Source of the DNA: Prevotella sp.
Lineage (GTDB): Bacteria > Bacteroidota > Bacteroidia > Bacteroidales > Bacteroidaceae
Assembly (NCBI GenBank): GCA_017410365.1
Contig: JAFQQY010000016.1
Span: 1 to 64,000, forward strand
Length of the DNA stretch: 64,000 nt
Direction: 5' to 3'
Made by a program: the position numbers and the translations under genes. Positions 59,657 through 64,000 of the stretch are shown here, one piece after another (position 1 is the stretch's first letter; each line of letters begins with the position of its first letter). The notes beneath the pieces were generated by a model. The model saw only the letters and a program-made list of their open reading frames with translations. It made no database searches and had not been told where the DNA came from.

Positions 59657-61054
59657 TCATTTAGTGTTCATAAACTCTTCAACATCTTTGGCATGATAAG
59701 GTATGCGCTTGCTTCCCAAGAAACGGCATCCGTCCTTTGTAATCAGCACATCGTCTTCTATTCTTATACCGCCAAAGTCCTTATATGTCTCCAGCATATC
59801 GAAATTCAGATATTCCGCACAATGGCCTTTGCTGCGCCAGTCATCGATAAGTGCCGGTATGAAATAGATTCCCGGTTCGTCAGTAATAACGAATCCCTCT
59901 TCCAGACGGCGTCCCATGCGCAAGCAGTTAGTACCGAACTGTTCGAGGTTCGGGCGTGTCTCTTCGTCAAAGCCTACGTAAATCTGCCCAAGTCCTTCCA
60001 TATCATGTACATCCATACCCATCATGTGACCTAATCCATGAGGCAAGAACATTGCATGGGCTCCTGCACGTACAGCATCTTCTGTATTACCCTTCATCAA
60101 GCCTATCTCTTTCAGACGTTCAGTCATGCGACGACACACTTCCATATGTACGTCCATATATTTTACACCCGGACGGGCTACGTCTAATACGTAGTCGTGA
60201 CATTCAACTACAATATTGTAGATATCAAGCTGGCGCTGGGTAAACTTGCCATTCACAGGATATGTTCGTGTATGGTCACTACAATAGTCATCCAACTCAC
60301 AGCCGGCATCACAGAGCACAAGCCTTCCGTCTTCCAACAAAGCTGTTGACGGGTTTCCATGCATAATCTCGCCATGCTGACTGAATATCGTTGCGAAACT
60401 CACTTTTGATGCCAATGAATTAGCAGTACCGTCAACTATGCCACCGACATATCTCTCAGAAAGCCCCGCGCGAACAGTGCGCATAGCTGTGGTATGCATC
60501 AAATAGCCGACATCACATGCACGTTCTATAGCCTCTATCTCTTGCTGTTCTTTTGTAGAGCGCATCTTTACCACTGCCTTTATCAGAGTAAGAGATGCAG
60601 CATCTTTCTGCTTGCTTGGATGAATGCCAAGCAAATCCATTATCTGTATCTTGGTGTCATGACGATAAGGTGGCAGAAAATGAATCTCCCTGCCGCTTGC
60701 TTTTGCTTTGTCGCAAATGACCTGAAGTTCACTCATCGGAGCAGTATTGACAACTCCAACTTGCGCTGCCAGTTCTGCCACACAATCTACAGAACCATAC
60801 CACACGATATCTTCTATGTCTATATCGTCTCCTATAAGTATATCTTTGTCGTTATCTATATCTATGACTCCAACAAGTCCATCGCGATGCTGGCCGAAGT
60901 AGTAAAGGAATGACGAATCCTGACGAAATGGCGAATAGCCGTTGGCAGGATAGTTGGCAGGCGCCTCATTGTTGCCAAAGAGTATCACCAGACCTCCGCC
61001 AACAAGTTTTTTCAGTTCCGCTCTGCGTCTTAGATAGGTTTCTTTGTTAAACAT
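59657..61054 (-). CDS. Xaa-Pro aminopeptidase (M24)
   Basis: 465 residues, aminopeptidase P family. An N-terminal creatinase-like domain precedes the pita-bread domain, whose dinuclear metal ligands are all visible: 'CDAGCELDDYCSDHTRTYPV' (two Asp), 'LPHGLGHMMGMDVHD' (His), 'FVITDEPGIYFIP' (Glu) and 'GIRIEDDVLI' (Glu). No signal peptide, so cytosolic. Removes N-terminal residues before proline. Confidence 0.92.
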   Translation of the reverse strand: MFNKETYLRRRAELKKLVGGGLVILFGNNEAPANYPANGYSPFRQDSSFLYYFGQHRDGLVGVIDIDNDKDILIGDDIDIEDIVWYGSVDCVAELAAQVGVVNTAPMSELQVICDKAKASGREIHFLPPYRHDTKIQIMDLLGIHPSKQKDAASLTLIKAVVKMRSTKEQQEIEAIERACDVGYLMHTTAMRTVRAGLSERYVGGIVDGTANSLASKVSFATIFSQHGEIMHGNPSTALLEDGRLVLCDAGCELDDYCSDHTRTYPVNGKFTQRQLDIYNIVVECHDYVLDVARPGVKYMDVHMEVCRRMTERLKEIGLMKGNTEDAVRAGAHAMFLPHGLGHMMGMDVHDMEGLGQIYVGFDEETRPNLEQFGTNCLRMGRRLEEGFVITDEPGIYFIPALIDDWRSKGHCAEYLNFDMLETYKDFGGIRIEDDVLITKDGCRFLGSKRIPYHAKDVEEFMNTK

Positions 61055-61091
61055 ATTATATTTGAATTGGTTAGATGATTTTTATATAAAA

Positions 61092-61775
61092 TTAATCCGT
61101 CTCACGTAGCAGATCTGGACGAAGCAGCTTTGTTCGCTCCATTGCTTGGTCAAACTCCCATTGCTTTATCTTCGCCTCATTGCCGCTGAGCAATATCTCT
61201 GGAACCTTCCACCCCTTGTAATCGGCTGGACGAGTATAAATCGGTGCCGATAGCATGTCATCCTGGAAACAATCAGACAAAGCGCTCTGCTCATCACCAA
61301 TAACGCCCGGAACAACTCTAACTATAGCATCTGCCATAACAGCCGCAGCCAGTTCTCCACCCGTCAGCACATAGTCGCCAATGCTTATCTCACGAGTTAT
61401 CAGGTGTTCACGTATACGGTGGTCAATACCCTTATAGTGACCACAAAGAATAATAATGTTTCCTTTCAGCGATAAATCGTTAGCTATATGTTGGTCAAAC
61501 TGTTCACCGTCAGGCGATGTATATATCACCTCGTCATAATCACGCTCTTCTTTGAGAGCCGTTATACACCTGTCTATTGGTTCACACTGCATAACCATGC
61601 CAGCAAAGCCTCCATAGGGATAATCGTCTACACGCTTCCACTTGTCTAGTGTGTAATCGCGGAGATTGTGTAGATGTATTTCAGCCAATCCTTTTTTCTG
61701 AGCACGCGCCAAAATAGACTCTCGGACGAAACCCTCAAGCATCTCTGGCAATACAGTTATTATATCTATCCTCAT
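61092..61775 (-). CDS. trmD: tRNA (guanine-37-N1)-methyltransferase
   Basis: 227 residues from the ATG at 61775 ('[15 protein letters not shown]'); an upstream in-frame TTG falls inside the promoter box and is rejected. The SPOUT trefoil-knot motifs are present: '[16 protein letters not shown]', '[17 protein letters not shown]', '[17 protein letters not shown]'. It methylates G37 and prevents +1 frameshifting. A TAATTTTG box (61789-61782) ends 6 nt before the ATG, predicting a leaderless mRNA. Confidence 0.95.
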   Translation of the reverse strand: MRIDIITVLPEMLEGFVRESILARAQKKGLAEIHLHNLRDYTLDKWKRVDDYPYGGFAGMVMQCEPIDRCITALKEERDYDEVIYTSPDGEQFDQHIANDLSLKGNIIILCGHYKGIDHRIREHLITREISIGDYVLTGGELAAAVMADAIVRVVPGVIGDEQSALSDCFQDDMLSAPIYTRPADYKGWKVPEILLSGNEAKIKQWEFDQAMERTKLLRPDLLRETD

Positions 61776-61877
61776 AGGGTGCAAAATTACTAAAAAATGT
61801 TTAATTCAGTGCTTTAAATCACTTAATAATTCTAAAAACATGGCAGATTGTAAAATCGGCAAACGGACTTTTTTTAT

Positions 61878-61885
61878 TAAATTTG
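61878..61885 (+). promoter_or_regulatory. -7 box of the coiled-coil protein gene
   Basis: TAAATTTG followed by C, 32 bp before the start at 61918. The -33 element is not clear. Confidence 0.5.
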
Positions 61886-61917
61886 CTATGGATTTAACAA
61901 TATAAACAAATAGAATT

Positions 61918-62229
61918 ATGTCAAAAACAATTGATTTACAAATTGAGAAAAGCCGCGTGCTTATTGATGGTATCAGAAAGAATCTTGGCGTTCTTGAGGA
62001 CAAAGGATTCAACAATGAAGAATTAGACCTGATGTGCCAAGAACTTAATGCACTAAAGGCCGCTAATGACGAGTGTGATGCTATGCGCGAACAGTTGTCT
62101 GCAAAGGTCAAGAACATGAACAGCATACTTAAGAGGGTGAAAGATGTATTTGCCGAAAAGAAGAGAATAATTAAAGGCTACTATCCACAGGAAGAATGGA
62201 TAAGATATGGTGTTCAAGACAAAAGATAG
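61918..62229 (+). CDS. Small coiled-coil protein, function unknown
   Basis: 103 residues, almost entirely helical with heptad-like Leu/Ile spacing ('LIDGIRKNLGVLEDKGFNNE', 'LNALKAANDECDAMREQLSA'), ending in a basic and aromatic tail ('IIKGYYPQEEWIRYGVQDKR'). It has its own promoter. I know the protein as a conserved hypothetical of Bacteroidales but not its function. Confidence 0.7.
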   Translation: MSKTIDLQIEKSRVLIDGIRKNLGVLEDKGFNNEELDLMCQELNALKAANDECDAMREQLSAKVKNMNSILKRVKDVFAEKKRIIKGYYPQEEWIRYGVQDKR

Positions 62230-62244
62230 CGAAACTAAATAATT

Positions 62245-62362
62245 GTTCAAAAAAAAGTATAAGGGCGAAATACTAACTGTATTTGGGCCAAATACAAGGT
62301 ATAAAAGGGCGTAATACGAGGTGTAAAAGGGCGTAATACACTTCTAAAACGCCCATTTACAT
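62245..62362. repeat. Intergenic repeats with 22-bp period
   Basis: 'ggtataaaagggcgtaatac' at 62298 recurs as 'ggtgtaaaagggcgtaatac' at 62320, exactly 22 bp later, flanked by further degenerate 'gggcgaaatac'/'gggccaaatac' units and an inverted 'acgccc'. No gene here. Confidence 0.75.
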
Positions 62363-62384
62363 TAAGCATTAGACGTAATATATT

Positions 62385-63224
62385 TCAGTCTTTTAGGATT
62401 TCATCAATTTTCTTTAATGCTGCTTCACGTCCTAGTTCGTAGATTCGCTGCATCTCGTCGGCATTAATAGAAAAATGACCTATGTTGATTGGCGCTTCCG
62501 GACGTATGACAATGCAACGTCCTTGGGCTTCCTCGCTTCTGACGTATGCCGTCTGCTCGTTATACATAACATGACGATTCTGCATGGCTGCCACCATTTC
62601 TGGATATTTACGCAATGACCACTTCACCAACGGCATGGCTTTTAGCGGACGCTTCACATAATCTATTGGTTGTGTAAGTATAACAACATTGTCAGTGTAA
62701 CCCTGTTGTTGGAAAAAGCGAAGTGGTATGGAATCTGACACACCGCCGTCAAGTAGTTTAAGCCCGCCTACTTCAACCACCGTCGAGACAACAGGCATGG
62801 AAGCAGATGCCCTTATCCATTCAAGCATCTCGTGGTCAAAGCGCTCACACTTTTTGTAAACAGCCTTTCCCGTAGTTATGTCCGTGCATACAACATAATA
62901 CTCCATTGGGTTTGCCGCATAGGCATCGGCATCAAAAACATCATATTGCGTCGGTACTATATGATAGGCAAATTCTGCATTGTAATAGTTGCCGGTTTTT
63001 ATCAGAGAACCAAAGCCACAATATCTGCCGTCGCCTGCAAACTGCTTGTTATACCTGATGGCTCTTCCATGCTGGCGCGATTTATAGTTACAGCCGAAGC
63101 ATGCTCCTGCCGACACACCTACGATGCCGTCAAAATGCACGCCATATTCCATCATAACATCCATGGCACCAGCGGAAAACAATCCGCGCATCGCTCCACC
63201 TTCAAGCACTAGCCCCCTCTTCAT
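62385..63224 (-). CDS. Patatin-like phospholipase family protein
   Basis: 279 residues. The oxyanion loop 'LVLEGGAMRGLFSAGA', the catalytic Ser38 in 'GVSAG' and Asp in 'LLDGGVSDSIPLRFF' form the Ser-Asp dyad of bacterial patatins (YjjU-like). No signal peptide. Substrate is probably an acylglycerol or phospholipid. Its start overlaps the MFS gene's stop by 4 bp, so they are co-transcribed. Confidence 0.9.
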   Translation of the reverse strand: MKRGLVLEGGAMRGLFSAGAMDVMMEYGVHFDGIVGVSAGACFGCNYKSRQHGRAIRYNKQFAGDGRYCGFGSLIKTGNYYNAEFAYHIVPTQYDVFDADAYAANPMEYYVVCTDITTGKAVYKKCERFDHEMLEWIRASASMPVVSTVVEVGGLKLLDGGVSDSIPLRFFQQQGYTDNVVILTQPIDYVKRPLKAMPLVKWSLRKYPEMVAAMQNRHVMYNEQTAYVRSEEAQGRCIVIRPEAPINIGHFSINADEMQRIYELGREAALKKIDEILKD

Positions 63225-64000
63225 TTGTTTGTCTTGATTCTGTTTCTATTCATGAAATGCTTTTTCGTAATAGCAAAGAACATGGCAACACCCATGCCAT
63301 TGATAGCAGATACCGACCAAAATGCCGCATTATATCCTATATGCTCCGCAATAATACCTCCTAAAAGTATTCCGAGGCCTATACCCACGTCCCAAGCAAC
63401 AAGCAGAGTTGAATTTGCCGCTCCATGTTCTTTTTCACTAGCGGTACTGATAATCATATTGAGGAATGCGGGCCAAAGATGGCCATTTCCAAGTCCTATA
63501 AGTATTGCGGAAAGATAATAGCTGATATGTGTTGGCCATGCCACGAAGATGAAATAGCCGACTAAAGATATCAGCATGCCTTCGGCTGCATTGTGAGTGA
63601 GTCTTCCCTGCTGCAAAGCCTTACGTCCGAAAAGCCTGGACACTATCAATCCACATGACAGCAACATGAAATATGTACCGGTTCCTCCTGTGATGCCTAA
63701 AGACTCTTTGCTATAGATTGCCAGATAATTGCTGAGTACGCCAAAGCAGAAACCGAAGAAAACCATGTTTACACCTATTGCCCAACCTTTAGTATAGAAA
63801 AGCCTTGAGAAAACCGTAGAGCTCTTATCTGACTGATTAGAAGAAGGCGGCAACGGTTCCACTTTAACAGTAGCATCAATCACCATTCCCAGCAAAGCCA
63901 CCACTAATGCTATCCAGAAAAGCAAGTCAAAACTTGAAGTACTTCGATATACATACAATCCAATGGTTGGGGCTAATGCCATAGCCAGGTTGTTGCTCAA
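63221..64000 (-). CDS. MFS transporter, partial (N-terminus beyond the window)
   Basis: The last 259 residues of a major facilitator; the 5' end lies past 64000. Eight or so hydrophobic helices are visible, including 'LLFWIALVVALLGMVIDATV', 'FYTKGWAIGVNMVFFGFCFG' and 'AWDVGIGLGILLGGIIAEHI', with a basic C-terminus. Small-molecule efflux is the likely role (drug- or sugar-efflux type). It is the upstream gene of the patatin operon. Confidence 0.85.
   Translation of the reverse strand: MSNNLAMALAPTIGLYVYRSTSSFDLLFWIALVVALLGMVIDATVKVEPLPPSSNQSDKSSTVFSRLFYTKGWAIGVNMVFFGFCFGVLSNYLAIYSKESLGITGGTGTYFMLLSCGLIVSRLFGRKALQQGRLTHNAAEGMLISLVGYFIFVAWPTHISYYLSAILIGLGNGHLWPAFLNMIISTASEKEHGAANSTLLVAWDVGIGLGILLGGIIAEHIGYNAAFWSVSAINGMGVAMFFAITKKHFMNRNRIKTNK

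Overview
The window is a stretch of a Bacteroidota chromosome, most likely order Bacteroidales and close to Prevotella/Segatella. The evidence is in the sequence: many intergenic regions carry the Bacteroidota promoter pattern (TTTG about 19-21 bp upstream of TAnnTTTG). The gene content is typical of the order: a BamD-RpoZ-DUF4293 operon, a Porin_10-type porin next to EngB, a CBM20-GH77 amylomaltase, a propeller/Y_Y_Y/AraC transmembrane regulator beside a GH51 arabinofuranosidase, and a secreted protein ending in a 'VYDLQGRRV...GIYV' tail. Apart from one island, the genes are ordinary housekeeping genes.

Layout. 1-145: promoter and leader of an rRNA operon that runs leftwards out of the window. 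306-5648: penicillin-binding protein 1A (minus), then pyrB-pyrI and glyA (plus). 5700-14600: an accessory, visibly A+T-richer island. It holds repeat debris, a frameshifted gene remnant, an orphan Fic-antitoxin-like protein, a small membrane protein, an 857-residue multi-zinc-ribbon GIY-YIG nuclease, a DEDDh exonuclease with NUMOD-like repeats, an Xre regulator (all minus), and a divergent hipBA-type module. 14619-20417: GH51 and its divergent regulator. 20485-21360: a structured RNA leader followed by riboflavin synthase. 21346-24596: a HAD phosphatase and malQ. 24708-26845: mltG and an AraC regulator. 26850-27380: a tandem array of about 73-bp repeats, with an inverted partner at 39424-39690. 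27388-31130: DUF4293-rpoZ-bamD (minus) and uvrB. 31732-35948: a large secreted protein and a 57-residue partner that is easy to overlook. 36217-44901: porin cluster, engB, an ABC-F protein, recR, a glycosyltransferase and a GNAT acetyltransferase, several joined by 4-bp overlaps. 44972-45045: tRNA-Asp. 45246-51634: the leucine operon (leuA-leuC-leuD-second leuA-like gene-leuB, minus) behind what looks like a classic leader-peptide attenuator. 51705-57258: thrS, a TPR protein, def, ruvX and a SPOR lipoprotein (minus). 57461-58324: a small YtxH/holin-like envelope operon. 58427-64000: a C1 peptidase, an M24 peptidase, trmD, a coiled-coil protein, a patatin and a partial MFS transporter.

The best candidates for something undescribed are: (i) the nuclease locus at 7188-12379, where a GIY-YIG protein and a DEDDh exonuclease share homing-endonuclease-type C-terminal modules and sit in one operon-like block with an Xre regulator; (ii) the structured RNA at 20546-20734 ahead of ribE; (iii) the leu attenuator at 51437-51579, whose leader peptide, antiterminator and terminator can all be traced base by base; and (iv) the intergenic repeat families, namely a 73-bp A/B unit array and several unrelated sequences that all repeat with a 22-bp period.

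All assignments come from reading the sequence and from family knowledge. No database search or folding program was run.
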